NCBI GenBank assembly: GCA_946406115.1
Contig: OX291562.1
Location: 8,462,001-8,526,000 of the forward strand
DNA: 64,000 nucleotides
Source of the DNA: Apoda limacodes
Lineage: Eukaryota > Arthropoda > Insecta > Lepidoptera > Limacodidae
Direction: 5' to 3'
Both the position numbers and the translations under genes were made by a program. Shown piece after piece: positions 45,401 to 55,240 of the stretch (position 1 is the stretch's first letter; each line of letters begins with the position of its first letter). Below the pieces are notes generated by a model. It saw only the letters and a program-made list of their open reading frames with translations. It searched no databases and was not told where the DNA came from.

Positions 45401-48400
45401 ACTGTCTATAGAAGTTCTCGATCTCTCTCAATTATTCAGGTTTGGACGAAACGGTTTTGCCAGTTTCGGTCTTCAGCTTTGTCAACTGTCGTTGCCCAAT
45501 AGACAGGTCTCTAGAAAAGACTTTTGAGCCTTTATTTCGCTCTATAGCCTGTTCTACACGTGATGTGTTGAAATGGCGTATATCGCGTCGTATGGCTTTC
45601 GAGATTTGTCTATTGAGCCGCGTGTATTCGGACCTATCAGATGAAGACTGCAATTTCATTTCGCGCATTACCTTCATAAGATTAAGAGTCTGATCTGAGA
45701 TTTTTTTGTGTTCTATTTTAGCGGCGAGCTTTGAAGAACTTAGCTCCAACCGCTTGGACAGTTTTCACCAGCCTATCATTTAGGTCATCTACATTTTCGC
45801 AATCTGCTAGGCACTGAAAGCGATTTTGAAGTGCGAGCTGAAAATGTTCGGGGTTCTGTATGAAGGCAATCGTTGGACGGAGCGTAGACCTTATCAAACG
45901 ACTTCTTTCAAATTCGAGGTTAATATTCAGCGTGCCTCTTACCATGCGGTGATCGCTGCCAGTTTTCACTCTATTGATCACAGAGACATCGCTGAATATT
46001 CGCCTATCAGAAGTCAGGATAAAGTTTATCTCGTTTTTGGTCAAACCGTCAGGGATCATCCAGGTCCATATTTATATTCAATAAGATCTATCACTTCTAT
46101 AAAGAAACTACTAGTCTAAGATTAAAAGTTACGGAGATAAAGCCGTTTCTAGTTTGACAGCTGTCATCAAAAATAAAGATCTTGATGAGATCTATCATTT
46201 CTGCAAGGAAACTGCTAGTCTGAGATCAATAGTTAGGGAGATATAGCTCTTTCTAGTTTGACAGCTGTCATCAAAAATAAAGATCTTGATGAGATCTATC
46301 ATTTCTGCAAAGAAACTGTTAGTCTAAGATCAAAAGTTGGGGAGATATAGTTCTTTCTAGTTTGACAGCTGTTATAAAAAATAAAGATCTTGATGAGATC
46401 AATTATTTCTGTAAAGAAATTGCTAGTCTAAGATGAATAGTTACATATATGAAGCCTTTTCTAGTTTGACAGCTGTCATTTGCAATAATATTGAAAATAA
46501 AAATTAAAACGACTATAAACGCTCGGCATTTCCCACCGACCGCACATGTTGTGCCGTTCACTAGGACGGTGGGGAAAAACTATCTTTTCGTCGTCAATCC
46601 ATCGAAATACAAACACACGTCAATCTTGTTCGATCGTACGGAACTCCTACTCGCACTTGGCCGGTTTCTTTTTGTATTTTTGTATTCGATTGTACTATAA
46701 AACATTTGAACGGTGCCATGGTAGTGCTATCATTTGTAAACAGCACTACCAGTAGTGCTGCTGGTAGTGCTGTTTACAATAAATGGATTTTTCTGGATTG
46801 AGTTCATATAAATAAAATATTTGCTGAAATTGTCGCTTAGGTATTTTGTATCTCTATGTCTATTTATATACAAATCAAAATGTAAACTTCAATTTACAAT
46901 TAACGATACAATGAGAATTGGGCCAAAAAAATTATTAACTGAAATATAGAAACAACACGGAAACAAACAATAAGACAGTACTATATATAATACTAAACTG
47001 AACTAATTAGCCTAACAATTCAGAATCATAACTAAATATATTGCTTATGTTATTGCTGTCAAAAATTACATGATGATAATAGTACTCTATATTTTTAGCT
47101 TGGCCATTACATGGATCCAATATTTAGTGATCAAGGAAATTATCCTCAAATTCTGATAGACAGAATAGCAGCTGCAAGTGCAAGTCAAGGACTAACTGCG
47201 TCACGTCTTCGTCCTTTTACACAAGAGCAAATAGATTACATTAAAGGAAGCGCCGATTTTCTCGGCCTAAATCATTACACCACAGTTATTGTCTACAGAA
47301 ATGAATCTCTTGCTGGAAGGTTTGAAGTACCATCTCGTGCAGATGACGCATATTTGGGTGAATTTCATGATCCATCATGGCCACAGGGTCTCAGTCCTTG
47401 GTTGTGGGTAAGTAACGTGTGCATATTTTCAAGATGAATTACAATTAATAATTATTATTAGCTCCTAATTAAGCCTTATTTATTACTATCAATGCTACTA
47501 CAAAGTAGTAATAAAGAAGCCGTTATTAGTTGCTTTAAAAATACTAGAAGTATTTTATTTTATCACATTTTAATATAATTGAAAGACGTAAAATCTGAAA
47601 ATGAAAATACATACTTAGTAATATTTTAAATGGCAAAATGAGTGTATTGGTTTTTTGTACTTGCTTCATGTCATAATTAAGCATCCATTTGACCTGAAAT
47701 TTGGCACACAGATAATTAAGGACACAGAAGGGTAAAAGCTCAAAATTAGCTTCAGCTGAAGTAAACTTTCTTATTATGATCAAAGAATTGCCAAAGAAAT
47801 CCCATACTAGTGATCAAATTAAGCACGGGTGAAGCCGCGGGCAAAAGCAAGTATGGTTATAAATAGATGTTTACATATTAGGTTTGTAACTTATTATTTT
47901 AAATGATTATATATATTTGGTAGTTTGAAAAAGATTCCGTTCAGCATCTAAACCCTATAAACATAGGCTACGGAGGCATAGCTTCATAGACGCGTCTTTA
48001 TAAGTTGAGTGTACGCTTGCTTGCTTCTTACATAAAAAACAAAGAAATCTTATCGACAGGGTGGTACACGGCACGCGTCTCTTTATACGCGTGATAGCAC
48101 GTTATTCCCCGGGCTACATGAAGCGAAGGTGCACTATTTTTCCATAAAATTGCGGAAATAGTGAGAAAAGTTTTCAATGAGTGAAGTAATCATTACGTTA
48201 TATATGAACTATAGTGATATAGTAGATATAGTGATCTCGCTAAATATGCAATACAGAATATAAATAAAAAAAATTAAAGTGAGGTGGTAAACAAAAGAAA
48301 ATGGTATCGAAATTTCTATCACAGCATTTATTAGAATTCTCTTTCAGAAATTATAAAGGTTGATGCCTTTGAAATACTTTGAATTCGGATGTACGAAACG

Positions 48401-51059
48401 TGTGCGTGCGAGGAAAACGTTAAAATTGCTTAGCGTGTAGTGAGTATTTTGATATAGGAATTCTGTGTTTCTATGCATGGATGTTTTGAAGTTACTACTA
48501 AGTACAGGTCTAGTACTACATCTTCAGGTCACGTATTATTTCTTCTATTTGTGGTTGTAGTAAGACAAATTAACGTCTTTACCTTAATCTGCATTGTCAC
48601 TAATAGGAGATTATGTAAGCTCACAATACGCTTCATGGACAAAAATTAGTACGCCAGGCTGCACAATTACACTGGGTATTTTAAAGCGTCGATTAGGCGA
48701 CGCCTCAGTAGAAAGAAGGTCATACAATTTGCATGCTATTTTTTTCAGGAATACAGTCCAGGATTTTATAATTTATTAATGCATTTCAAAGATACGTACA
48801 GCAATGTAACAATCTACGTCACTGAAAACGGTTTCTCTACTACAACTGGTTTGAATGATGATGGCAGAGTGCGATATTTTAGGAATTATTTGAGTGCTCT
48901 TATTGATGCCCTAAATGACGGCGCCAACGTCAAAGGATATTTTGCTTGGAGTCTAATGGATAATTTTGAATGGGCTACTGGCTTCACGTACGTACCTTTT
49001 TATTTAAAACAATTAAATTGAACAAAGCAACACAAAATTGTCAATACCTTAATAACACAAAAAAATTTAAACAAAGATGTTATATTATATTTACGTCAAG
49101 TTTCAGTCATTACAATTTAGATGTTAAAACTAGCAAATTTCGCGGCTGACAACTGAAAGTGAATTTTTGTTAAGAATAAATCTATTTTTCATTGCAGTTT
49201 TGTGTATGCATTGCTCAAGTTATTTCAAAATTATATATTTAGATAGGTCCGCTGGGTAAGAATGGGAGTTTTATGGTTAAATACATTTTTACTTAGTAAG
49301 GGAATTCTGAAGGTTATTTTTCACGGGTTGGAAAAGAAAAAATTAATAATATATGAGGAATTTTATTTGATAACTCCACATCTCTATTTTCTGAAATCCT
49401 GGCACTTTTGCTTTATCTTTCTGCAGTAATACATGTTCGTTGGTGTCAGGTCCTTTTTGAGAATAGGCTCACTCTATTCAAATGCCTTTTATGATTACCT
49501 TTACTACGTTTGACCAGGTTTATAGGGAATCAACTATTCTTTTAACTTTAGCCTCATAAATTTTTTCGTGTCTTTTCTTCTAACCCACTCATCATGTATA
49601 GTAAATCTTATTTCAATCGACAACGTTACTGTTTGGTCGTACTTGCTATACACATCATGTATTTTTAATACGGCTAGTGGGTTTGGGTTCGTCGACGATA
49701 CTTTTAGCACGTCGTTGAATCTAGTCAAAAGGGCCAAAAATAAGAAGGCAGCAGTAATCCATATGGGGCGACTTGTAAAGCAGAACATCGCTGGAAGTGT
49801 CAACACCAAGGATCCCAATGCTCTTGAAGATGGTTTTTCGGGAATTGAGGGACTTTAGTTAATGGGATTTTCTTTGCGGTGAACGAGCAGACTTGTGTTT
49901 TCGTAGGGTTGAATCGGTGAGCTTCATTAACCATGCCGTGCACATACCGTGTTGGAACCGACACTTCTAAATTCTCTTATATTTAAATGTGACTCTCACG
50001 TATTACATCTTTTCAAAGAAAGATTCCGACTACCTACACAAATGATATATAAATAAAATAAATAACTTTCGTCTTATTGTCAATTATGTTTAACCCATTC
50101 CTTTTATGTGATTTATACGTAATTGTACAGTGCGGTTTCAATGAAACTTCCTCCCGCGAACGCTAAAGTTGTGGAATGAGCTCCCTGCCAAGGATTTCTG
50201 CAAGGACTACAGTATGGAGCTCTTCAAGAAACAAGTTATTAGATTTCTGAAGGGTCGGCAACGCGCAAGTGATACCCCTGGTGTTGCAAGCGTCCATAGG
50301 CTACGGTGACCGCTTACCATCAGGCGGACCGTAAGCTTGTTTGCCACCTTAGTGGTATTAAAAAAAAAAAAAAATGATATCAACTCCTGTAACTTCTCCT
50401 TAATCGATGCAATAGTCACTTAGTCATCGCCACATAAAGGTGGCGACCCTCAATACAACTTATTTCTTATAGACCTTTGGTCTTTTTAAATATTTTTTGA
50501 CTACGGTTGACACGGAAAATTCCTTTCCTTACCTGAACCCTGATAGCGCATTGCATGATTTAATAACTATGCCGACTAAGACTCATCATAGTTTTTGGAA
50601 TCCTGCTGCGATTCTTGTATAGCGGTATAATAATGGATTTTCATCAACCTTTTGGTAAATTACGTCTAGCAGATTTATAATAAAAGTATGTTTAGCAATT
50701 ATCAGTTTTAAATAATCTTGTTCTATCCAGCTGCCTTTCCCGATTTTATTTTGAATGGTGATCACAAATGTAAGCATGTCATGTAATGTAATGTGCGTTA
50801 ATAATCTCTATGCTTTAATATTTTTATATTAAAACATTAAACTTATTTTAGGCAAAGGTTTGGTCTTCACGAAGTAGACATGGACGATCCTGAGAGAACA
50901 CGAACTCCACGGAAGTCGGCACTCGTCTACAAAGAAATTATCAGAACGAAGACAATCGATTTTGACTATAATCCTGACCCTTACGCAAGTGGAGCTGCAG
51001 GGATCAGTGCTACAATTTTATTTACTCTGACAGTAGCATTGTTAAATTTAGTGCATTGA
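36372..51059 (+). CDS. GH1 family beta-glucosidase gene B, complete, six coding exons
   Basis: Exons 36372-36418, 37666-37796, 39011-39678, 47099-47407, 48749-48987 and 50852-51059; 1602 nt, 533 residues, all GT/AG. A basic start (MLLKKK) and hydrophobic core ending near residue 23 form a secretion signal. Family landmarks: [35 protein letters not shown], acid/base glutamate about residue 198 in TVNEP, nucleophile glutamate about residue 411 in YVTENGF, and WSLMDNFEW. The last 20-odd residues (SGAAG then a hydrophobic run to the stop) resemble a GPI-anchor signal with small residues at the cleavage site. The enzyme should hydrolyse beta-glucosides outside the cell or in the gut lumen while attached to the membrane; the natural substrate is unknown. 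All motifs are intact, so B is the best functional candidate of the three. Exon 3 is nearly identical to that of gene C. Confidence 0.95.
36506..36598. repeat. Hairpin with 25-bp arms in intron 1 of gene B
   Basis: ATCTGAATTACATTTTGAAG... at 36506-36530 pairs with 36574-36598 with one mismatch, loop about 43 nt. MITE-like. Confidence 0.65.
36610..37020. repeat. Short interspersed repeats with GAAGYCGGTT ends
   Basis: GAAGCCGGTTGTTTTTTTTTT at about 36652 and a stretch from TTAATATAGGACCACC (36863) through GGAAGTATACCCTTT to GAACCTCCTTC (about 36987). The second piece recurs at 58530-58665, where it ends GAAGTCGGTTAATA. A lepidopteran-type interspersed repeat. Confidence 0.65.
37666..37796 (+). 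CDS. Gene B exon 2 (signal end and mature N-terminus)
   Basis: 131 nt, same length as in gene C. Acceptor TTTTTAAG, donor GTACGT. Encodes [20 protein letters not shown] then [20 protein letters not shown]. Confidence 0.9.
37800..39010. repeat. Intron 2 of gene B, with a dispersed repeat at 37900-38080
   Basis: 37900-38080 reads like a common lepidopteran repeat (TGCCAAGCTTCATCC...AACAAACAACC...TTATAATATTAG). The rest is non-coding; a stretch at 38650-38960 is GC-richer but unrecognised. Confidence 0.45.
39011..39678 (+). CDS. Gene B exon 3 (barrel core with acid/base glutamate)
   Basis: 668 nt. Acceptor TTTTACAG, donor GTAAGT. Encodes [55 protein letters not shown] and [12 protein letters not shown]. 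More similar to exon 3 of gene C than the exon 2 pair is. Confidence 0.95.
39679..40294. other. Intron 3 of gene B, start
   Basis: No recognisable coding sequence; the minus-strand frame at 40040-40291 has no family match that I can name. Confidence 0.4.
40295..40380 (-). mobile_element. CR1-like LINE 3' UTR fragment
   Basis: Minus strand reads CCATAGGCTGCGATAACTGC and then CTTACCATCAGGTG...GCTTGTTTGCCACCCTAGTGG, ending in an A-run, as in the copies at 34640, 50310 and 59370. Confidence 0.75.
40800..43370 (+). mobile_element. LINE with endonuclease and reverse transcriptase in intron 3 of gene B
   Basis: Same orientation as the host gene. The endonuclease begins near 40810 ([11 protein letters not shown]) and continues in 40969-41450 ([22 protein letters not shown]). 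41478-42269 is the linker and RT entry ([23 protein letters not shown]). 42280-42582 carries RT motifs [28 protein letters not shown] and LFADDRH. 42586-42879 and 42906-43280 are the thumb and C-terminus ([20 protein letters not shown]). Frame breaks separate the pieces and part of the RT is missing between ISIL and FCDLSKAFD, so the copy is dead. Same family as 19370-21150. Confidence 0.9.
43371..44224. other. Intron 3 of gene B, middle
   Basis: AT-rich, no recognised coding sequence. A short (CA)n run near 43725. Confidence 0.4.
44225..46080 (-). mobile_element. RTE-type LINE, minus strand
   Basis: Read from 46080: end of an APE endonuclease ([25 protein letters not shown] with the SDH site), linker (45749-45432, 45431-45105: [19 protein letters not shown]), then a 200-codon RT frame 45087-44485 with [45 protein letters not shown] and [12 protein letters not shown], where the catalytic ADD appears as AND. 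The post-RT part ([14 protein letters not shown]) continues to 44260. Frame breaks occur; the catalytic aspartate change and stops imply it is dead. Confidence 0.9.
46084..46480. repeat. 104-bp tandem repeat, about four units
   Basis: Units start at about 46084, 46188, 46292 and 46396, exact period 104. Each has AGATCTATCA-like starts, GAAACTGCTAGTCT, GGAGATATAG and TTTCTAGTTTGACAGCTGTC. The palindrome TGACAGCTGTCA occurs at 46155, 46259 and 46467, and with one change at 46363. It is the binding motif known for TGIF/Meis-class homeodomain proteins. Lies in intron 3 of gene B. Confidence 0.9.
46736..46777. repeat. Perfect 17-bp hairpin with 8-nt loop
   Basis: GTAAACAGCACTACCAG at 46736-46752 and its exact complement at 46761-46777. 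The motif TAGTGCT also occurs just upstream (46722) and in the loop. About 320 bp before exon 4 of gene B. Confidence 0.8.
47099..47407 (+). CDS. Gene B exon 4
   Basis: 309 nt, phase 0. Acceptor ATTTTTAG, donor GTAAGT. Encodes [34 protein letters not shown] and [10 protein letters not shown]. Confidence 0.94.
47408..48748. repeat. Intron 4 of gene B, with a repeat end at 47690-47855
   Basis: 47690-47855 contains TTTGGCACACAGATAATTAAG and ends GTGAAGCCGCGGGCAAAAGC, a common lepidopteran repeat end also seen at 60209. Otherwise AT-rich with no coding sequence. Confidence 0.55.
48749..48987 (+). CDS. Gene B exon 5 (nucleophile exon)
   Basis: 239 nt. Acceptor TTTTTTCAG, donor GTACGT. Encodes [20 protein letters not shown] and [13 protein letters not shown] with the nucleophile and the glycone-binding EW pair. 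Confidence 0.94.
48988..49684. other. Intron 5 of gene B, start
   Basis: AT-rich, no recognised feature apart from a short TGTTCGTTGGTGTCAGGT stretch (about 49434) that also occurs near 34842. Confidence 0.4.
49685..49925 (-). mobile_element. CR1-like LINE fragment, minus strand
   Basis: Degenerate match to the RT thumb region (the TCGTTGAATCTAGTCAAAAGGGCC, GTCAACACCAAGGATCCCAATG and GGTGAACGAGCAGACTTGTG stretches correspond to reverse complements of 16240-16600). Internal deletions. Confidence 0.65.
50127..50375 (+). mobile_element. CR1-like LINE 3' end with poly(A)
   Basis: C-terminal codons ([14 protein letters not shown] region, then FLKGRQRAS) plus the full 3' UTR, ACCGCTTACCATCAGGCGGA to TTAGTGGTATT, and a tail of about 14 A. 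It follows an inverted fragment of the same family at 49685, a layout that could come from twin priming. Confidence 0.82.
50852..51059 (+). CDS. Gene B exon 6 (C-terminus with GPI-like tail)
   Basis: Acceptor ATTTTAG ending at 50851; stop TGA 51057-51059. Encodes [32 protein letters not shown] and a final hydrophobic run [18 protein letters not shown]. Confidence 0.93.
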
Positions 51060-51197
51060 ATATGGATAGATGTTTTTTTTGTTAATAGATGCTGTTCATA
51101 TTTGTTTTAGGTCTGATTGTTTTAAATTGTGATTTCTTGTAGTTATAACATTTATTTATTTTCTGTTTAAGTTATTGTTTACATTGTTTAAAATGCA

Positions 51198-51203
51198 ATT
51201 AAA
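51198..51203 (+). terminator. Candidate polyadenylation signal of gene B (ATTAAA)
   Basis: ATTAAA about 140 bases after the stop codon; gene A has the same variant after its stop. Confidence 0.3.
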
Positions 51204-51299
51204 TATTTTTCATATCTAACTAGCTGATTGCGCTAACGTTATTTTTCTGCCTCCTCTTCCAAAATTACCCGCAATTCCAATTTTAAAACCACACGCAAA

Positions 51300-52070
51300 T
51301 CATCATCATATATGCTTATATTGGTCCACTACTGGACATAAGCCTTTTCTATATGGTATGCCTACCATTTCTTCCGATCCTTTGCCTTTCACATTCAACC
51401 ACCACCGGCCACCCTTCTAAGATCGTCAGCCCACCGGGCTGTTCATCCCACGCTGTCCCTTCCTGTACGGGGTGTCTACTCTAAGACACGTCTGCCCTTT
51501 GGGCCAACAGTCCTCCGATAGACATGATCAGCCCACTGCCACTGCAGGTTGCTATGTGGGTGACTTTCCTTCTCTTCCATATGTCCTCATTTTGAATTCG
51601 ATCCTTCAGAGACCCACCTAGCATAGCCCGCTCCATCACGCGCTGTGCGACTTTGATCTTGTGAACCAGCGTCGCTGTAAATGTCCACGTCTCGGCATCG
51701 TAAATCAGGGCAGGTAGGACGCACTGGTCTTCAGACTCTGTAGTAAAGGTGACGTGAAGATTTTTCAACGTTTTTCCGGCCCAGTTGGAATTTCTGTCCA
51801 AAGTGCACATAATCTTGGACTACTTCGATTAAGATACTGGCGACGTATACTGGCATTGGTACGTGTTGGTTGTATATGACTGTTGTCTTGTTCAAATTCA
51901 TGCTAAGGGCCACTTCTCGCTCAGTTCTTACAGTGAATTTGCTATAATTACGATGTATACGCCGTGCAGGTTTATGCCCCGCCCAGTACAACGTTTTAAA
52001 AGACATCTTCTAGCGCATTAGTGAACAGTTTCGAGGATTTAACGACCCCTGTCTATTCCTCTACGCAGCC
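51300..52070 (-). mobile_element. RTE-type LINE 3' half, minus strand
   Basis: The 3' end lies at the ATCATCATCATATATG stretch, typical of RTE tails. Upstream on the minus strand: LPALIYDAETWTF, KVAQRVMERAMLGGSLKDRI and RRKVTHIA (51810-51481), then LSMNLNKTTVIYN and YVHFGQKFQLGRKNVEK (52006-51731). Frameshifted. Confidence 0.8.
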
Positions 52071-52079
52071 GGATGGCAC

Positions 52080-52880
52080 TTATAGAAGAACACGAAACCA
52101 ATCCATCTGCAGAAAGGTGTGAGACAGGGAGACGTTATTTATCCGAAACTGTTCACAACTGTGTTGGAAGATGTGTTTAAGCTTCTGGAGTGGGAAGGAT
52201 ATGGCGTCAATATAAATGGCGAGTACATCACTCACCTTCGAAATGCCGAAAACATAGTGGTCATGGCAGAACCTCGGCACGATGCTCGGAGACGTCAGAA
52301 GATTTTCCCAACAGGTTGACCTTAAAATGAACATGGATAAAACTAAGGTGATGTTTAATGTCCATGTCACGCCTAACCGGTTGTTGTTGGGAACACTGCT
52401 CTCGAAGTTGTTGACGAATACACATACCTAGGGCAAGTAGTCCAATTAGGTCCAACTTTGAAAAGAGGTCAACCGAATAATCCAGCTCGGCTGGGCAGCG
52501 TTCGGTAAACTACGCAACATCTTTTCGTCCAAAATATCTTAGTGCCTAAAGACGAAAGTCCATATATAATCAATGTGTGTTGCCAGTGATGACTTATGGT
52601 TCTGAAACGTGGTCTCTTACTGTTGGCCTCCTAAATCAGCTTAGAGTCGCTAAGCGAGCTATGGAAAGAAATATCCGAAACGAGAAAAGTCGCCGAAGTA
52701 CTAAATTAACCGACATAGCTCAAACAGTTAACAAGCTGAAGTGGCAATGGGCAGGCATCATCAAAACGCAGTGTAGAACGGCCTCCTACCAGGTGGATAG
52801 ACGATCTGGTTAGTGCTGCAGGAAGCCGATAGGCGCGGGTGGCATAGGATCGGCCGTTTTGGAGACATATGGGGAAGCTT
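52080..52880 (+). mobile_element. RTE-type LINE 3' half, plus strand
   Basis: Starts in the RT ([38 protein letters not shown]), with ADD degraded to NAENIV, then MTYGSETWSLTVGL and KLKWQWAG. It faces away from the copy at 51300-52070, so the two form an inverted pair meeting at about 52075. Confidence 0.82.
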
Positions 52881-52944
52881 ATGTCTTCCAGCTAAAACAA
52901 ACGAACTTATAAACGAACTTATTAATAGAGGTTGCGTATAGAAA

Positions 52945-53375
52945 ATGCATAGACGACGCTAGCGTATGCTAGTATGGGGCGGATGCAAGTGGTGTAAAAA
53001 GACAGCTTATTTCTAAGCGACATCTTACTGTACTTGCCTATCATGGAATATAGACGACCGAGAAACCCGGCTCGGTCTCTAACTATTTTAGTGTGATCGC
53101 GTAAGCTTAAACTTGTTTTGCCAGGGAATGGCACAGCCGAAGAGTGAGAGGGGAGCCTACGGTGAAGAGAACGGCAGAGCTTTTGTCGGGATTCACTTCG
53201 ATCCTCCATTTTCGGTTAGGGCGGTGATTTCGGATTGAAGTCTCTTAGCGAGTTAACTCACGTGCCTATCGGTGGTGTAAATAGCGGTGTCGTCCGCGAA
53301 ATAGGCTTATTGGGTACCTATCGTTTTGGGGATGTCGTTCGTGTTCATATGGTACGAGATAGGAACTGAGTTGGC
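52945..53375 (-). mobile_element. Jockey-like LINE fragment, minus strand
   Basis: The frame 53209-52922 reads RDRAGFLGRLYSMIGKYSKM and CIRPILAYASVVYA, the thumb region also present at 11740-11870; upstream pieces continue to about 53375. Confidence 0.75.
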
Positions 53376-54715
53376 GCAAGTTCAGGCACCAAACTGGCGC
53401 CACATTGTACGTGAGCTGCTACGGCGTGCTCTGTACTCAGTACTAGTTACGGACTTTGGCCACCAAGATGGCGCTTGACCGGGTGCCTAATCATTTGGAA
53501 CGTATAGTAAGCATTTTTATTAAAAACTCTACAGATACTGATTAGTAATTATACAGTATATGATGTGTTCCGGAGGTAATGTCATAATTGTTGATAGAAA
53601 TTTGTATTCGCATAAGCAAAATCGTTGTTTTTAGCGACGGATCCTCTTTTGGGAGTATTGACTGCTTGCCGATCTAAGGTGCGTGGGTTCACTTATTACA
53701 CAGGACTAACATTTATCATCATTTATCAATTAACATTTATGTTTGTTTTGAACCTGTGTGTTTACGGTGTATAATATGTACATCTGACAATATTTTTAAA
53801 AGAAATCGGTTGAGTGCGAGTCGGGTTTGCGCACCGTGTGAGTTTCGTACTACCATTTACGTAATTTACAAACACTAAAACAAAAAGAGTGTTACTCTTA
53901 ATAACTGACCAAGCTACGACGTTGCTTAACTTTAAATATTATTTTCAACGGACAAATGTGTTAGTGTCTGTCTTAATAATCGCTAAATTGCGGTGTAACG
54001 GTGATTTAAGATGGTAATGGCTCGAGCCCGTCTCATACTTGGCCGGTTTTTATTATTTGTTGTCATACTTTAGTGCTCACACTATTTTTTTACAGAAAGT
54101 TTGAAGTTTGCTGTATTACTATTTCACGATAGAGTAGTAACAAAAAAATGTGTTATTTTATGGGGACCCACCCTAATTATTTTTTTTTGTTTGATTATCC
54201 CCCATTATAACATATATTATATAATTTGTTTAGGATTCATTTAGGTCTTAAAGATAGAGCTCATTAATAGTCGGATAAACAAACATACATACAGACATCG
54301 TAGGCTTAGTAATAGGACTCGCTTTACACCCTTTGGGTACGAAACCCAAAAGATATACCCATGCCCCATAGTACAAGCTTTGCTGTGTTTGGGTTCAGAT
54401 AGCGGGGTGAGCAATGCCCAAAAATATTTAACATGCATTTTTATTGTTTATTAATTTGTTATGCAATACTCCCGTGTTATATTATTGATATCTACGGATA
54501 AGATATGGATAATAAGATCTAAAGCTAATGAGGGATATTGTGTATTTATTACTCAGTGACGCACGTAACTAGTGAAAGTCATTTGATATTAATAAACTTG
54601 TAACAGAAATAAAAATGAAATTGCTTTCAAATAACAAATTACAATATGTTGTTGTGTATAATCTATGTTATCTATGTTATTTCAAATAAATTATAAAGAT
54701 TATGTAAGTTTCTTT
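53376..54715. repeat. Intergenic, with degenerate short interspersed repeats
   Basis: A GTGCGAGTCGGGTTTGCGCACC core at about 53815, TTGGCCGG at about 54040, and a repeat 3' end CCCTTTGGGTACGAAACCC at about 54329. No coding sequence. Confidence 0.55.
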
Positions 54716-55240
54716 TAGGGTTCCGTACCTCAAAAAGGAAAAGGAACCCTTATAAGATCACTTCGATGTCCATCTGTCTGTAAAGACCCTTTTTCAGGAA
54801 CGCGTGAAGGTATCAGGTTGAAATTAATATTAAATACTAAAGTCCACGGTCCATGTGAAAGCAAAAAAAAAATCGGCCAAGAAAACGCGTGGAAGTATCA
54901 AGCTGAAATTAATATCAAATACGGTCACTTAAAGTTGTAAAAAAATTATGCTTCTAAGTCAATGCAATAAAATATATGCCCAAATACAGTTATTTTTTTC
55001 GTTTATGGTGACACAAATAAATTAATACCTACTGGGTACTTCCCGTTGACCTAGAATCATGAATTTTGACAAGAAGCAATGCCATGTAGCACACATAAAG
55101 GAATAAATCTAAAAACGTCAATTTTTTAATACATCACCATAAATATTATTTGATGCGATTATAAACTTATTTGCATTTGGTAAACTAACTGCGACCAATG
55201 TCGATGTATGTACTTGGCCGGTTTTTTTATTTTAGGAATG
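54716..55240. repeat. Short interspersed repeat (AGGGTTCCGTACCTC type)
   Basis: Starts TTAGGGTTCCGTACCTCAAA, continues GGAACCCTTATAAGATCAC and CTGTCTGTAAAGACCC; it contains two copies of a CGCGTG(A/G)A(A)G-TATCA unit (about 54800 and 54883). Ends near TTGGCCGGTTTTTTTA at about 55212. Confidence 0.6.

Noticed and set aside
46084..46480. CRISPR-like array
   Set aside because: The regular repeats are contiguous 104-bp tandem units with no unique spacers, in a eukaryotic intron.
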